Below are positions 19,007 to 27,974 of a DNA stretch of 64,000 bases, piece after piece (positions within the stretch are counted from its first letter, which is position 1; each line of letters opens with the position of its first letter). The DNA is from Deltaproteobacteria bacterium. GTDB lineage: Bacteria > Desulfobacterota > Desulfuromonadia > Geobacterales > Pseudopelobacteraceae. The translations under genes were made by a program, and so were the position numbers. Under the pieces are notes generated by a model. It did not search any database. It had not been told where the DNA came from and was given only the letters and a program-made list of their open reading frames with translations. Location: contig JAJXYO010000045.1 in assembly GCA_021780495.1 (NCBI GenBank), forward strand, positions 1-64,000, read 5' to 3'.

Positions 19007-20179
19007 ATGTTTGAATTTGATGAAGCAATAGATTTAGGTGCGGTTATCAAGGTAATCGGAGTGGGTGGCGGTGGCGGAAATGCTGTCAATACCATGATCG
19101 CCAGCTCTATACATAAAGTAGATTTCATTGTTGCCAATACGGATGCACAGGCGCTTCGCAACTCAAAGGCCCCTGTTAAGATACAGCTCGGACGCCAGCT
19201 TACCAAGGGCCTCGGAGCCGGCACCAAGGCCGAGGTCGGCAGGGATGCTGCACTGGAGGATCGCGAATCGCTGGTTGAATCCATCAAGGGCGCCGATCTG
19301 GTGTTCATTGCCGCCGGCATGGGCGGTGGCACCGGTACAGGAGCTGCTCCGGTTATAGCCGAAGCTGCTCGCGAAACCGGTATCCTGACTGTAGGCGTTG
19401 TTACCAAGCCGTTCACCTACGAAGGCAGATCGAAAGCAGAGGCTGCGGAAGCCGGCATCAACGAATTGAAGAAACATGTTGATTCGCTGATTATCATCCC
19501 CAACGACCGCCTGATCAGTCAGGCCGGTAAAAATATGTCGCTATTCGATGCCTTCAAGCCTTCTGATGATGTCCTTCGTCAGGCCGTGCAAGGCATCTCT
19601 GAACTGATTACCTCGACCGGTTTCATGAACCTTGACTTTGCCGATGTTAAAACAGTCATGAGTGTACGCGGCATGGCCATGATGGGCATCGGCGTTGGAG
19701 CCGGCGACAACCGCGCTGCCGATGCGGTTAACAACGCCATTGCCAGCCCGCTTCTTGAAGATAACGATATCTCCGGAGCAAAGGGCGTGCTGGTCAACAT
19801 CACCGGGTCAACAGCTATGACCATGGACGATTACAACACGGTCAACCGGATTGTCCACGAGAAGGTGCATGAAGAGGCCAACATCAAAATCGGTGTCGTT
19901 CGAGACGACGAGATGGGCGACACCATCAAGGTGACCGTCATCGCTACCGGGTTCGGTGACCGTTTTGATGTGGAGCGAGGTCACAAACGCGGCTTTGCGA
20001 GCATTCCCGCAGTCGAAAAGCACACAACTTCTTCGCGGCACTCGCTCGATAAGCCGACCTTTATCCGCGACCGTCAACAGACCGAAAATGTCACCAGGAT
20101 ACGTCCGGCCGTCTCCTTCATTGAGGATGACGATGATCAGTACGACATTCCGACTTTTCTGCGGAAGTCGGTCGATTAA
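19007..20179 (+). CDS. ftsZ: Cell division GTPase FtsZ
   Basis: 390 aa tubulin homologue forming the Z ring. The GTP-binding tubulin signature GGGTGTG is at residues 106-112 and the T7-loop region (NLDFADVKTVM) near 210. The C-terminal conserved peptide DIPTFLRK, which binds FtsA, ends the protein. The linker is about 50 residues. AAGGGGGAAA precedes the ATG. It is the last gene of the dcw cluster and is followed by a terminator. Confidence 0.98.
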   Translation: MFEFDEAIDLGAVIKVIGVGGGGGNAVNTMIASSIHKVDFIVANTDAQALRNSKAPVKIQLGRQLTKGLGAGTKAEVGRDAALEDRESLVESIKGADLVFIAAGMGGGTGTGAAPVIAEAARETGILTVGVVTKPFTYEGRSKAEAAEAGINELKKHVDSLIIIPNDRLISQAGKNMSLFDAFKPSDDVLRQAVQGISELITSTGFMNLDFADVKTVMSVRGMAMMGIGVGAGDNRAADAVNNAIASPLLEDNDISGAKGVLVNITGSTAMTMDDYNTVNRIVHEKVHEEANIKIGVVRDDEMGDTIKVTVIATGFGDRFDVERGHKRGFASIPAVEKHTTSSRHSLDKPTFIRDRQQTENVTRIRPAVSFIEDDDDQYDIPTFLRKSVD

Positions 20180-20228
20180 ACATTTCAATTGAAGGGGGCG
20201 GTGGCGCAGGTTGCCATCCCCCTTATTT

Positions 20229-20274
20229 GCCCGGCTCTCCGCTTTCCCCCTCCTGGAGACCCGGGCTTTTTTTA
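20229..20274 (+). terminator. Terminator of the dcw cluster
   Basis: GCCCGG (20229-20234) pairs with CCGGGC (20261-20266), with further pairing inside (CTCTCC with GGAGA), followed by a seven-T run. Confidence 0.75.
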
Positions 20275-20327
20275 TTCTCGTTCTTAAACCAACCCGATTG
20301 CAAATGTGTATATATTAATTATAATTA

Positions 20328-20355
20328 TTGACAACCGTTGCAGCTGTGTTACTAA
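20328..20355 (+). promoter_or_regulatory. Promoter of the chemoreceptor/cheW pair
   Basis: TTGACA (20328-20333), a 16-bp spacer and TACTAA (20350-20355), about 38 bp before the chemoreceptor ATG. It lies in an AT-rich stretch. Confidence 0.55.
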
Positions 20356-20392
20356 TAGTCAAATTAGCTAAACATGGTCTTATGGAGGAAAT

Positions 20393-22018
20393 ATGAAAAT
20401 CGGATCACGACTGATACTGGGATTCGGAGTCTGTCTGTTCTTTCTGCTGCTGCTGGGGGTGGTTGGAATTTATGAGGTGAAAGACGTCGCCGCCAAAAGT
20501 AATAAAGTCCTCGAAGGAGATGCAAAAATCGTCGAAAGCGCTCAACGTCTGCGGGCCGATATCAATATAATGCGGCGCTTCGAAAAAGACTCTTTCATTA
20601 ATTACGCCAACCTGGCAAAGGTGGACGAGTACCGGAATAAATGGGCCGCGGCGCGTGAACATGCCAAAAAGCGTGTGGAAGTATTGACAACCTTGGAGCA
20701 GGATCCCAAAGCCAAAGAGACCCTGGCTGCCATCATCACGTCGATGGACGGTTATGAGGCAGGATATAATAAAGTTGTCGGTCTGGTAAAGAGCGGCTCG
20801 ATTACCTCGACCCAGGACGCCAACAAGGCCATTGAAATATACAAGGACGCCATTCATCAGTCTGAACAACAGATCGCCGAATACGCGACCGCCAAAGATG
20901 AGTCATTAGTGCTGGTTAAAAAGGAGCTGGATGAGCAAGATCATCATGTGGTTGTTTTAACGCTCACAATCCTTGCCGTTTCCTTTATCCTTGTGCTGAT
21001 CATGGTGACGCTGCTGATACGCTCCATCAAGAGACCGCTGACCCAGATCGAAGAGCTGGTCAACGACATCGCTCAGGGCGAAGGGGATCTGACTAAACGC
21101 CTGTCCTACAACGGCAGGGATGAGCTGGGGGCCATTTGCGGCAGCTTCAACCTGTTCATCGACAAGCTGCACAACATTATCAGCCAGATTGCCGGTACCT
21201 CGACTCAGGTGGCCGCCGCCTCAAGCCAGCTGCACTCCACTGCCGAGCATATCGCCACCGGCGCCGAAGAGGTAGCGGCCCAGGCTGGAACCGTAGCCAC
21301 GGCCGGTGAGGAGATGTCAGCCACCTCCGGTGATATTGCGCAGAACTGCCAGATGGCTGCTGAAGGGGCGCAACGCGCTTCGCAGACAGCCACTGACGGT
21401 GCAGCAGTGGTCGAGAGGACCGTGGTCGTCATGGGACAGATTGCCGAGAAGGTGCAGGAGTCGGCCAAGACGGTGGAGAGTCTGGGCGAGCGATCAGACC
21501 AGATCGGCGCCATCATCGGCACAATAGAGGATATTGCCGACCAGACCAACCTGCTGGCGCTGAATGCGGCCATCGAAGCCGCTCGTGCCGGCGAGCAGGG
21601 ACGTGGCTTTGCTGTTGTTGCCGATGAAGTCCGTGCCCTGGCTGAACGTACTACCCGTGCCACCAAAGAGATCGGAGAGATGATCAAGGCCATCCAGAGA
21701 GAGACCAAGGGAGCTGTGACTGCCATGGAACAGGGTGTTCATCAGGTCGAAACCGGTACGGAGGAGGCGGCAAAATCAGGGCAGGCGCTACAGGATATCC
21801 TGCAACAGATCAACGATGTCGCCATGCAGGTCAATCAGATTGCCACCGCAGCCGAAGAACAAACCGCTACGACCAGCGAGATATCCAGCAACATGCAGCA
21901 GATCACCGAGGTTGTTCATCAGACATCGCAGGGGGCACAAGAATCAGCTACGGCCGCTGCTCAGCTGAATGGCAACGCCGAAGAATTGCAGCGTTTGGTC
22001 CGACAGTTCAGATTGTAA
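20393..22018 (+). CDS. Methyl-accepting chemotaxis protein (4-helix-bundle sensor type)
   Basis: 541 aa. Membrane segment 1 (about 8-27) is followed by a periplasmic helical domain of about 160 residues without heme or Cys motifs (4HB_MCP-like), membrane segment 2 (about 188-210), a HAMP domain ([27 protein letters not shown]) and a cytoplasmic signalling bundle whose hairpin tip reads [37 protein letters not shown]. No C-terminal CheR-docking pentapeptide is seen. The ligand is unknown. It is followed by a cheW gene 20 bp downstream, so the pair is probably one operon coupling receptor to CheA. Confidence 0.93.
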   Translation: MKIGSRLILGFGVCLFFLLLLGVVGIYEVKDVAAKSNKVLEGDAKIVESAQRLRADINIMRRFEKDSFINYANLAKVDEYRNKWAAAREHAKKRVEVLTTLEQDPKAKETLAAIITSMDGYEAGYNKVVGLVKSGSITSTQDANKAIEIYKDAIHQSEQQIAEYATAKDESLVLVKKELDEQDHHVVVLTLTILAVSFILVLIMVTLLIRSIKRPLTQIEELVNDIAQGEGDLTKRLSYNGRDELGAICGSFNLFIDKLHNIISQIAGTSTQVAAASSQLHSTAEHIATGAEEVAAQAGTVATAGEEMSATSGDIAQNCQMAAEGAQRASQTATDGAAVVERTVVVMGQIAEKVQESAKTVESLGERSDQIGAIIGTIEDIADQTNLLALNAAIEAARAGEQGRGFAVVADEVRALAERTTRATKEIGEMIKAIQRETKGAVTAMEQGVHQVETGTEEAAKSGQALQDILQQINDVAMQVNQIATAAEEQTATTSEISSNMQQITEVVHQTSQGAQESATAAAQLNGNAEELQRLVRQFRL

Positions 22019-22037
22019 TACTCCGGGAGACAACACC

Positions 22038-22535
22038 ATGTCAAATCTGCCAGCCACACAAACGCAAAACAGCAGTACATCCAGTGAACTGATCCAGTTG
22101 GTCAGTTTTAAGTTGGACAGTGAGGAATACGGCATTGAAGTCCTTAAGGTGCGCGAGATCATCCGCATGATACCGATCACCCATATGCCTAACACCCCTC
22201 TGTATGTTGAAGGCATCATCAACCTGCGCGGCAAGATCATTCCGGTAGTATCCATGCGTAAGAAGTTTGGTTTGATGGAGCATGACAACAGCAGCCAGAC
22301 CCGCATTGTTGTGATGGATATCAGCGGCGAACTGATGGGTTTCGTCGTGGACTCGGTCTCCGAGGTTATCCGTATCTCGGGCAGCGAGATTCAACCGCCT
22401 CCCAATGTAGTTTCTGGCGGCATCGACCAGGAGTGCATCACCGGTGTCATCAACCAGTCAGATCGATTGCTGGTATTGCTCGATCTGGAACGGTTGTTTT
22501 CGCATGAGGAAAAGGCTCTGCTGATCGGGGGGTAA
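22038..22535 (+). CDS. CheW chemotaxis adaptor
   Basis: 165 aa. The CheW/SH3-like domain is clear: QLVSFKLDSEEYGIEVLKVREI, PNTPLYVEGIINLRGKIIPVVSMRKKFG, and DSVSEVIRI. CheW links chemoreceptors to the CheA kinase. ATG 22038 follows GGGAGA; an in-frame upstream start at 21969 would lie inside the chemoreceptor gene and was rejected. Confidence 0.93.
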   Translation: MSNLPATQTQNSSTSSELIQLVSFKLDSEEYGIEVLKVREIIRMIPITHMPNTPLYVEGIINLRGKIIPVVSMRKKFGLMEHDNSSQTRIVVMDISGELMGFVVDSVSEVIRISGSEIQPPPNVVSGGIDQECITGVINQSDRLLVLLDLERLFSHEEKALLIGG

Positions 22536-22560
22536 AGACTACAGCAGAATTACGGCATAG

Positions 22561-22595
22561 GAGACCTCCGCGGCTTGTATAAGAGCGGAGGTCTC
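22561..22595 (+). terminator. Strong hairpin after cheW
   Basis: GAGACCTCCGC (22561-22571) pairs perfectly with GCGGAGGTCTC (22585-22595) around a 13-nt loop. Only a weak T tract (TTGTATT) follows. It probably ends the chemoreceptor/cheW transcript. Confidence 0.65.
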
Positions 22596-22785
22596 TTGTA
22601 TTCAGAAGCTATGAGTATCTGACCCCTGCACTCGTTAAAAAATGAAAATGAAAGCTGATGGCAAGCCGGGAATGGTAAAGCAGTGCCGTTGTGTAGTGTA
22701 TGTGAGGTGGCAATATGAATACACAATGTCCTGACGGCGTGCTGTTTATGTCCTCTGGCAAGATTTCGCAGTAGCTTAAGATTGC

Positions 22786-22813
22786 TTGCGAACCAAGCAG
22801 GTTGTGCTACATT
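22786..22813 (+). promoter_or_regulatory. Possible promoter of the cytidylate kinase-like gene
   Basis: TTGCGA (22786-22791), a 16-bp spacer and TACATT (22808-22813), 40 bp before the ATG. Together with the hairpin at 22561 this is all I see in the 22536-22852 gap. Confidence 0.4.
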
Positions 22814-22852
22814 TTTATCAGGCACGTCATACTGTTGTGGAAGGAGGATGTT

Positions 22853-23557
22853 ATGTCTGAAAAACTGTTGGTGCCATCGATTGAGATGAGACTAAGTTCG
22901 CTGCTGGAGATCAACCGCAGGAAGGGAGAAGGCGCAGTAGCGCGTAACCAGGCAAATAAAGCCTTCCCAACCATCACCATCTCCCGCGAATTCGGCTGCG
23001 AAGCCTATCCCATGACCGAGTGTCTGAAAGGACTGTTGGAGAAAAAGACGGGGCAGGATTGGATAGTGATGGATAAGGGGTTGCTGGGAGAGGTGGCCAA
23101 ACATCACCGGCTATCGGAGGATATCCTGCGTGGGCTGGGGGAAAAGAGCCGCATTCTGGACGAAATGCTGGCTACATTTACGCCGCGCTGGAAAAGCGAG
23201 AAAGATCATTATCGCCTGCTGTGCAAGCACATGTTCTCTCTGGCGGAAAAAGGGAACGTGATTATCGTAGGACGAGGTAGCGCCATTGTCACCCAGTCCT
23301 TGAAGAACTGCTATCACTTTCGAATGTTCGCCTCACCAGCGTTCAAGATTCGTTCCATAGCCAGACGTCTGAACATGCCCGAGGAAGAGGCAGAGAGCTA
23401 TGTCGAAAAAAAGCAGAAACAGCGCGATGCCTTCATCCGGGACTTTCTTGACCAGGATGCTCACGATATGCGTTTCTACAACCTGATCTTCAATAACAAC
23501 AAAAATTCGCCGGAACGTATTGCTCAGACAATTCTGGAGTATGTGACGACAGGATGA
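22853..23557 (+). CDS. Cytidylate kinase-like family protein
   Basis: 234 aa. It resembles the cytidylate kinase-like family (PF13189): the opening TITISREFGCEAYPMTECL, a conserved WIVMDKGLL segment, VIIVGRGSAIVTQSL, and RDAFIRDFLDQDAHD near the end. These are P-loop-type nucleotide kinase relatives whose substrate is unknown, so I do not name it cmk. ATG 22853 is preceded by AAGGAGG; an upstream in-frame ATG at 22802 lacks a site and overlaps the promoter. It converges with the smr-domain gene, 3 bp away. Confidence 0.8.
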   Translation: MSEKLLVPSIEMRLSSLLEINRRKGEGAVARNQANKAFPTITISREFGCEAYPMTECLKGLLEKKTGQDWIVMDKGLLGEVAKHHRLSEDILRGLGEKSRILDEMLATFTPRWKSEKDHYRLLCKHMFSLAEKGNVIIVGRGSAIVTQSLKNCYHFRMFASPAFKIRSIARRLNMPEEEAESYVEKKQKQRDAFIRDFLDQDAHDMRFYNLIFNNNKNSPERIAQTILEYVTTG

Positions 23558-23560
23558 TTG

Positions 23561-24283
23561 TTATGCGACCGGCTTCGGCAGAGGCCGCAGGAAGACAATA
23601 AAGGCACCGGTGCCCCCCATCTCGCGTGGAGCCGGCGCATACTCAAGCACCAGTTCGCGCCCAGCATCCCTGAGCCAGGCAGCTATAGCCCGCTGAAGAA
23701 CCGGCTCTCCGGGAGAGTTGAGTCCTTTTCCAGTGATGACCAGGGCAGCAGTCTGTTCCCTCATTCGGGCGGAGCGAAGGAAGCGCGGCAGCGCTGCCAG
23801 AGCCTCGTCGCGGGTCAGGCCGTGCAGGTCAAGCTGGTGATCAACCGTTATGACGCCCCGTTTCAGTTGTTTGAGCCGGTTTCCGGACAACGGCCTCAGT
23901 TCATCCTCCTCTGCCGAAGACTCGCTGAAACGAACCTCCAGTTTCAATCGCCCGATCTCCTGTATGAATAATTCAGCCGCAGCAGTATCTTCAGGTGAAA
24001 TGGCCACACCGGATTTTGGTTGTGATTTTGCTGCTGCGCTGCCGGTTGCTGGCTGTACGCCTTCAATCGGAGTTGCGCCACGCAAAGGTCTGGTCCCAGC
24101 CATGGCCTGTAAAAACAGGTCATAGCCCTTTTCATCGGACTGGGCAGGCGGTGCAATTTTCGCCGGTGTCTCCACCGTTGCAGCTGGTTTGCCGGACACC
24201 GACACCCCCTTCAGAGAGCTAAAAGGGGTGCTGGCAAACTGCGGTGGTTTTGACTGCGTATGCTGGTGTTTTTTCTTGACCAT
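23561..24283 (-). CDS. Smr/MutS2-domain protein
   Basis: 240 aa. The N-terminal 140 residues are Pro/Ala/Lys-rich and low in complexity. The C-terminal 90 form an Smr domain (DHQLDLHGLTRDEALAALPRFL, then ALVITGKGLNSPGEPVLQRAI), with the DLHG and GKG motifs of Smr nucleases. Such domains nick or bind branched DNA or act on RNA; the substrate here is unknown. Its ATG overlaps the stop of the upstream OmpA-like gene (TGATG), so they are coupled. Confidence 0.88.
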   Translation of the reverse strand: MVKKKHQHTQSKPPQFASTPFSSLKGVSVSGKPAATVETPAKIAPPAQSDEKGYDLFLQAMAGTRPLRGATPIEGVQPATGSAAAKSQPKSGVAISPEDTAAAELFIQEIGRLKLEVRFSESSAEEDELRPLSGNRLKQLKRGVITVDHQLDLHGLTRDEALAALPRFLRSARMREQTAALVITGKGLNSPGEPVLQRAIAAWLRDAGRELVLEYAPAPREMGGTGAFIVFLRPLPKPVA

Positions 24284-25185
24284 CAGTCCTTGGCCACCAG
24301 AGTGATTTCAATACGGCGGTTTCTGGTACGGCCATCGTTGTCGCCATTATCGGCCACCGGTTTGTATTCTGCAAAGGCGGCGGCTGAGAGTATGGCGGGG
24401 TCGAGTCCTTGCTGCTGCAGGTATTTGGTTATATTTATGGCGCGAGCGGCGGAGAGTTCCCAGTTGGCGAGCAGCTGGCGTGTGAGAGTACCGGTGATTT
24501 GGACGTTGTCGGTATGTCCTTCAATGCGGATGGCTCTGTCTTTGACTCCTTTGAGTGTCTCGACCATTTTGGTCAGAATGGCCAGGCCGTCCGGTTTAAA
24601 ATCAGCCTTGCCGGAATCGAAGAGAATGTCAGCCGCCATGCTGACGGTCAGCTTGCCTCTCAGTTCGGTAATTGTCACCTGTCCCTTGGCAATTTCGCTC
24701 TTCATATTCTGCAAAAGTTGTTCGTAGTTACCGCTGACCTCCTTGACCCTCTCTTCCTTTGCTTTTTGCAGGTTGGCGATGTCGTCCTTCATCTTCCTGT
24801 TTGCGTCTTCAAGGTTGCTGTTAGCTGTTTCAAGAATCGCAATCTTCTGCCTAAGATCGCTGATGTTCTGTGAAAACGTATCGGATTTGGCCTTCAAGAC
24901 CTTTTCGAGCTCAGCCCTGTCTTTTAAAAGCGCTGCTTGATCCTGCTGAAGTGCTAGCTTATCCCGCGACAATCCGGCGGCTTCTTCCTTGAGTTTATCA
25001 TGCTTGGCCATGAGAGCGGCATTGCTGGCTATTAACGCGTCATGTTGCTGTTTCAGATTCCCAAGCTCCTTTGACAACGAATCAGCCTCTTCAACCTTAT
25101 TGAGATACCTGCTTTCAGCAACCAGGCACCCGCTTAGGGAAAGCGACAGTAATCCAGCAAGTATCAGGTACGCAAATCGTTTCAT
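24283..25185 (-). CDS. OmpA-family lipoprotein with coiled coil
   Basis: 300 aa. A lipobox (LSLSGC, Cys19) predicts an outer-membrane lipoprotein. Residues about 30-170 are a long coiled coil rich in Lys, Glu and Leu. The C-terminal 120 are an OmpA-like peptidoglycan-binding domain: ADILFDSGKADFKPDGLAIL, IEGHTDNVQ, then LSAARAINITKYL and NRRIEI. It probably ties the outer membrane to the wall. A clear ribosome binding site (AAGGAGGAAC) precedes the ATG. Confidence 0.9.
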   Translation of the reverse strand: MKRFAYLILAGLLSLSLSGCLVAESRYLNKVEEADSLSKELGNLKQQHDALIASNAALMAKHDKLKEEAAGLSRDKLALQQDQAALLKDRAELEKVLKAKSDTFSQNISDLRQKIAILETANSNLEDANRKMKDDIANLQKAKEERVKEVSGNYEQLLQNMKSEIAKGQVTITELRGKLTVSMAADILFDSGKADFKPDGLAILTKMVETLKGVKDRAIRIEGHTDNVQITGTLTRQLLANWELSAARAINITKYLQQQGLDPAILSAAAFAEYKPVADNGDNDGRTRNRRIEITLVAKD

Positions 25186-25249
25186 TGTATGTTCCTCCTT
25201 GAAAATGCGGGTATTATGAAAGGGTGGCTCTCAAGGAGTGCCGCAGAAA

Positions 25250-25636
25250 TTAGCCGCCGCCGGCTTTTTTGTGGAGTGAACTGAAGATCATGTCGAGGAC
25301 AGCTTTTTGACGGGCCTCGAATTTGTTGAGCACAGCCAGACAAGTACCCATCGGGCAGAGTTCGTGGAGGAAATTGGCATCGCGGCCGGAGAGGATCACA
25401 ATCCGATTTTTATCCATGCCGACCTGGGTGGCAAAACTCAAAAGCTTCATGCCGTCCAAAGACGGCATTTCCAGGTCGATCAGCAACAAATCATAGCCTC
25501 CAGCCTTGATGCGTTGCAGGGCGGCTACGGGGTTGTTGCAAATCTCCACGTGCAGCAGTGGAAAGGAATTGCGGATATAATTGGCAAGAAACCCGGAAAA
25601 GGCCTTGTCGTCATCGATTAGCAGTATTCTGCCCAT
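25250..25636 (-). CDS. Stand-alone response regulator receiver protein
   Basis: About 128 aa. A single receiver domain: acidic IDDD near residue 7, phospho-acceptor Asp in LLLIDLEMPSLDGMKLL and a conserved Lys near LNKFEARQK. No output domain is present. No histidine kinase lies next to it. The start is uncertain: ATG 25636 gives the usual receiver length, while a TTG at 25678 would add 14 residues; neither has a strong ribosome binding site. Confidence 0.82.
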   Translation of the reverse strand: MGRILLIDDDKAFSGFLANYIRNSFPLLHVEICNNPVAALQRIKAGGYDLLLIDLEMPSLDGMKLLSFATQVGMDKNRIVILSGRDANFLHELCPMGTCLAVLNKFEARQKAVLDMIFSSLHKKAGGG

Positions 25637-25945
25637 AAGGTAGATACTATAACCGATTTTTTGCTTGCCATGAAGCAAAAAAACTGGAAGTCGGGCGGGG
25701 CGGGGATTGAGTTTTAAAAACTGGATGTATTTGAGGGTCGATGTGGTATTGCTTGGAACCGATAAAGGCAGCCAGATCCGTTTGCCCGAGCGGTGTGCGT
25801 ATTGACGAGGAACCCTATCCGCCGTGATAACAAGATTGAAAGACGATGATCTATTTAACCTTTTCAGGTAGGTGGAAACTATGGCTCTGCGCAGTTACAA
25901 TATAATGTATTGTCATATACCAAAGCAGCAACCATGTCGTCGCCA
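25637..25945. other. Non-coding gap, nothing recognised
   Basis: About 310 bp between two minus-strand genes. I see no convincing ORF, hairpin with T run, or promoter. It may hold the receiver gene's promoter, but no clear box pair stands out. Confidence 0.4.
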
Positions 25946-26407
25946 TTAGAAAAGATAGTTTGATCGGTTGCTGAAATATATCCGGTGCCGATAGATGAAT
26001 ATCGTAAGAAGGATAACGGCGACCACTACTGAGATGTTGTTGATCAGTAAGCTCCTTGATTCAACCGGTTGGCCGGCAATTTTTTCCACTTCAGCTGCGC
26101 TAATGAACGTGAGGTTGATGACTGTATTAAGGATCTCAAGGCAATTGTAGGCGATCAAGAGATACCACGTAAGCTTCTGGCGCTTCATCACTCCCAAAAA
26201 GAGATAAAGGCAGATCAGGCTGTCAACAAAAACTACTGACTCGGCGGTTCTGCCATGGAGGATGCTGCCCATGAAAGGGTAGGGGTAGCCGAAGGTGGAT
26301 ACGGTCAGCATGAAGAAAAACAGATACAACCCTCCCAGAAGCACCATCGCCATCGGTCGGCGCTGATCGTCATCGTTTTCTACATCCTTCATTCGATCGC
26401 CATTCAT
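25946..26407 (-). CDS. Four-helix integral membrane protein of unknown function
   Basis: 153 aa. An acidic N-terminus of about 18 residues is followed by four hydrophobic segments (MVLLGGLYLFFFMLTVSTFG; VVFVDSLICLYLFLGVM; WYLLIAYNCLEILNTVINL; ISVVVAVILLTIFIYRH). I do not recognise the family. Its ATG overlaps the stop codon of the microprotein at 26404 in an ATGA arrangement, so the two are translationally coupled, and both follow the TPR gene. Confidence 0.7.
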   Translation of the reverse strand: MNGDRMKDVENDDDQRRPMAMVLLGGLYLFFFMLTVSTFGYPYPFMGSILHGRTAESVVFVDSLICLYLFLGVMKRQKLTWYLLIAYNCLEILNTVINLTFISAAEVEKIAGQPVESRSLLINNISVVVAVILLTIFIYRHRIYFSNRSNYLF

Positions 26408-26514
26408 GAATCCTGGCCCTTTTTCTTGTGCATGTCACTGATGGCGACACATGCAAAGATAATTATCAGGATAACGCCTATAAAAATCCAATCCGCCGCG
26501 CTGAAGCCAAACAT
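26404..26514 (-). CDS. 36-aa single-span membrane microprotein
   Basis: A short ORF starting MFGFSAADWIFIGVIL and ending in the basic, charged stretch DMHKKKGQDS. It has one hydrophobic span (about residues 8-26). Support for it being real: an ideal ribosome binding site (AAGGAG, 6-nt gap) precedes the ATG, the ORF fills the gap between the TPR gene (stop 3 bases away) and the four-helix protein, and its TGA overlaps the next ATG. The function is unknown; a regulatory subunit of the adjacent membrane protein is possible. Confidence 0.7.
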   Translation of the reverse strand: MFGFSAADWIFIGVILIIIFACVAISDMHKKKGQDS

Positions 26515-26516
26515 GG

Positions 26517-27425
26517 TTAACTCCTTTTAAAGGCCTCTGCTGCCTCATGTGCCATACCCATCTCCTGATAGCAGGTTCCCAGAAGATAGTAGATTTCGCT
26601 CATTGGAAACTGTTCGGCAAAGACCGGGTCCGCCAGCACATCCTCGATAATTGCGGCCGCTTCATCAGTGCGACCGGTGTGGCGGCTTTCAACGGCGACT
26701 GCGATTGCCGACAGATAGTCTAAGGGTGGAACCAGTGGCAACTTACCAGTCTGTATGGATGCAATGCGGGACTCAACCTTTTTTTGATCAGAAAAACCCA
26801 GGCCGCCTAGTACCTGATGCCACGTCTCGGCGGCCTGCTCATAGCGCCCCAGCACATAGAGCGCTTCACCGTATTCATAGGCCGCATGCTGGTTGGCCGG
26901 GTCGAGTGCCAGAGATCTTTTTAAGAATTTTTCGGCTCCGTACCAGCTGTCAACCGCCTGGTGCAAGGTGCCAAGGCGCGATCCTTTTTCGCTGAAGGTG
27001 CGGGCAATTTCCAGATGCACGCCGGCATTGAGCGGGTCTAGCAGGGCCATGATCTTAAGGAAATTGATCTTTCGGTCAAGATAGGGGGTGTCAACCTCCT
27101 TTGCGTCCAGCATAATGATCTGGCCGCCAAGTTCGGAAATGATATGAGGATAGGCCTCTTTCAGAATCGCAGCATACTCTTCGGCATATGCACAATCCGG
27201 GTTGAGGCGCAGGGCTTGGTAGATGCCGCGTCCGACCATATCATAGTCCGGTGTGACTTGGCCGGCGCTGGCGGGAAAATCATCAGCCAAGAGTGGTATG
27301 GGCGGTCTACCATCCCACGGTATGTTGACCATGCCATCGCGGCCGGTCAGCAGGAAGTCGGGCGGTGGTGTGAAATAACGGATTCCGTCGAGTACTGTTG
27401 GTGCATTTGGGCTGGGGGCATTCAT
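26517..27425 (-). CDS. TPR-repeat protein
   Basis: 302 aa, soluble, no signal peptide. Several tetratricopeptide-like helices can be seen: AGVHLEIARTFSEKGSRLGTLHQAVD, AEKFLKRSLALDPANQHAAYEYGEALYVLGRYEQAAETW, and SEIYYLLGTCYQEMGMAHEAAEAFKRS at the C-terminus. The N-terminal 90 residues are not TPR-like. It leads a three-gene operon with the microprotein and the four-helix membrane protein. Probably an interaction scaffold; partner unknown. Confidence 0.75.
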   Translation of the reverse strand: MNAPSPNAPTVLDGIRYFTPPPDFLLTGRDGMVNIPWDGRPPIPLLADDFPASAGQVTPDYDMVGRGIYQALRLNPDCAYAEEYAAILKEAYPHIISELGGQIIMLDAKEVDTPYLDRKINFLKIMALLDPLNAGVHLEIARTFSEKGSRLGTLHQAVDSWYGAEKFLKRSLALDPANQHAAYEYGEALYVLGRYEQAAETWHQVLGGLGFSDQKKVESRIASIQTGKLPLVPPLDYLSAIAVAVESRHTGRTDEAAAIIEDVLADPVFAEQFPMSEIYYLLGTCYQEMGMAHEAAEAFKRS

Positions 27426-27974
27426 TGCAAGTACGGTTTCCTTTCAATAACAGCGAAAAATATAAAGGCCTTGAGGGCATAGATGTGCACTGTTACCTCG
27501 TGCTGATACGCTGATACGATTAAAAGAATAATGCACCATTTTGGCGAAGTCGTCTACGGTGAATGCGGGAAATATCCGACTGGTTTAATGGTGTTATGAA
27601 AACCAGACGTGAGCAATTCGGTGCAGTGAATAGGGTTAGGCCTTGAATGAGGCAACAATTACTGGCTCTGGTCAAAAAAAGATTGCTTTCATAATGAAAT
27701 ACATCTATGTTTATAGATAGACTGTCTCACAGACAACGGCATGGTGTCCGTTGTTTTCTTTTTGATCATCGCTTACCGACCCCTGATTCAATCCCCATTA
27801 TTGAACATGGCATTACGTTTGGCAGGCGAAGATTACTACCGCAAAGCTCGTTTATGGCGGTAGTGTACAGCCTTGCTCACGCGATACTGCCGTCCTGTCC
27901 TGAGGATCATGTTGTATGATCCCGCGGCCCGTGTGCGCTCCAACCCTGACACCGCTCAGAAAAGGAATACACGC
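27426..27974. other. Long leader region upstream of the DEAD-box helicase
   Basis: About 550 bp without a convincing gene. It contains a possible promoter (TTGCTT 27683-27688, 17 bp, TATGTT 27706-27711) and a terminator-like hairpin (27733-27763). Both point toward the helicase. Nothing else was recognised. Confidence 0.45.
27733..27763 (+). terminator. Terminator-like hairpin in the helicase leader
   Basis: ACAACGG (27733-27739) pairs with CCGTTGT (27748-27754) around an 8-nt loop and runs into TTTTCTTTTT. It lies over 200 bp upstream of the helicase ATG, so it may attenuate transcription or end a short RNA. Confidence 0.55.

Noticed and set aside
23558-23971. Plus-strand 137-aa frame following the cytidylate kinase-like gene
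   Set aside because: It is antisense to the Smr-domain gene, whose protein has clear motifs and coupling to the OmpA-like gene.
27095-27115. TTTGCGTCC resembling the GEMM-I core on the minus strand
   Set aside because: It is inside the TPR coding sequence and none of the other conserved GEMM segments surround it.
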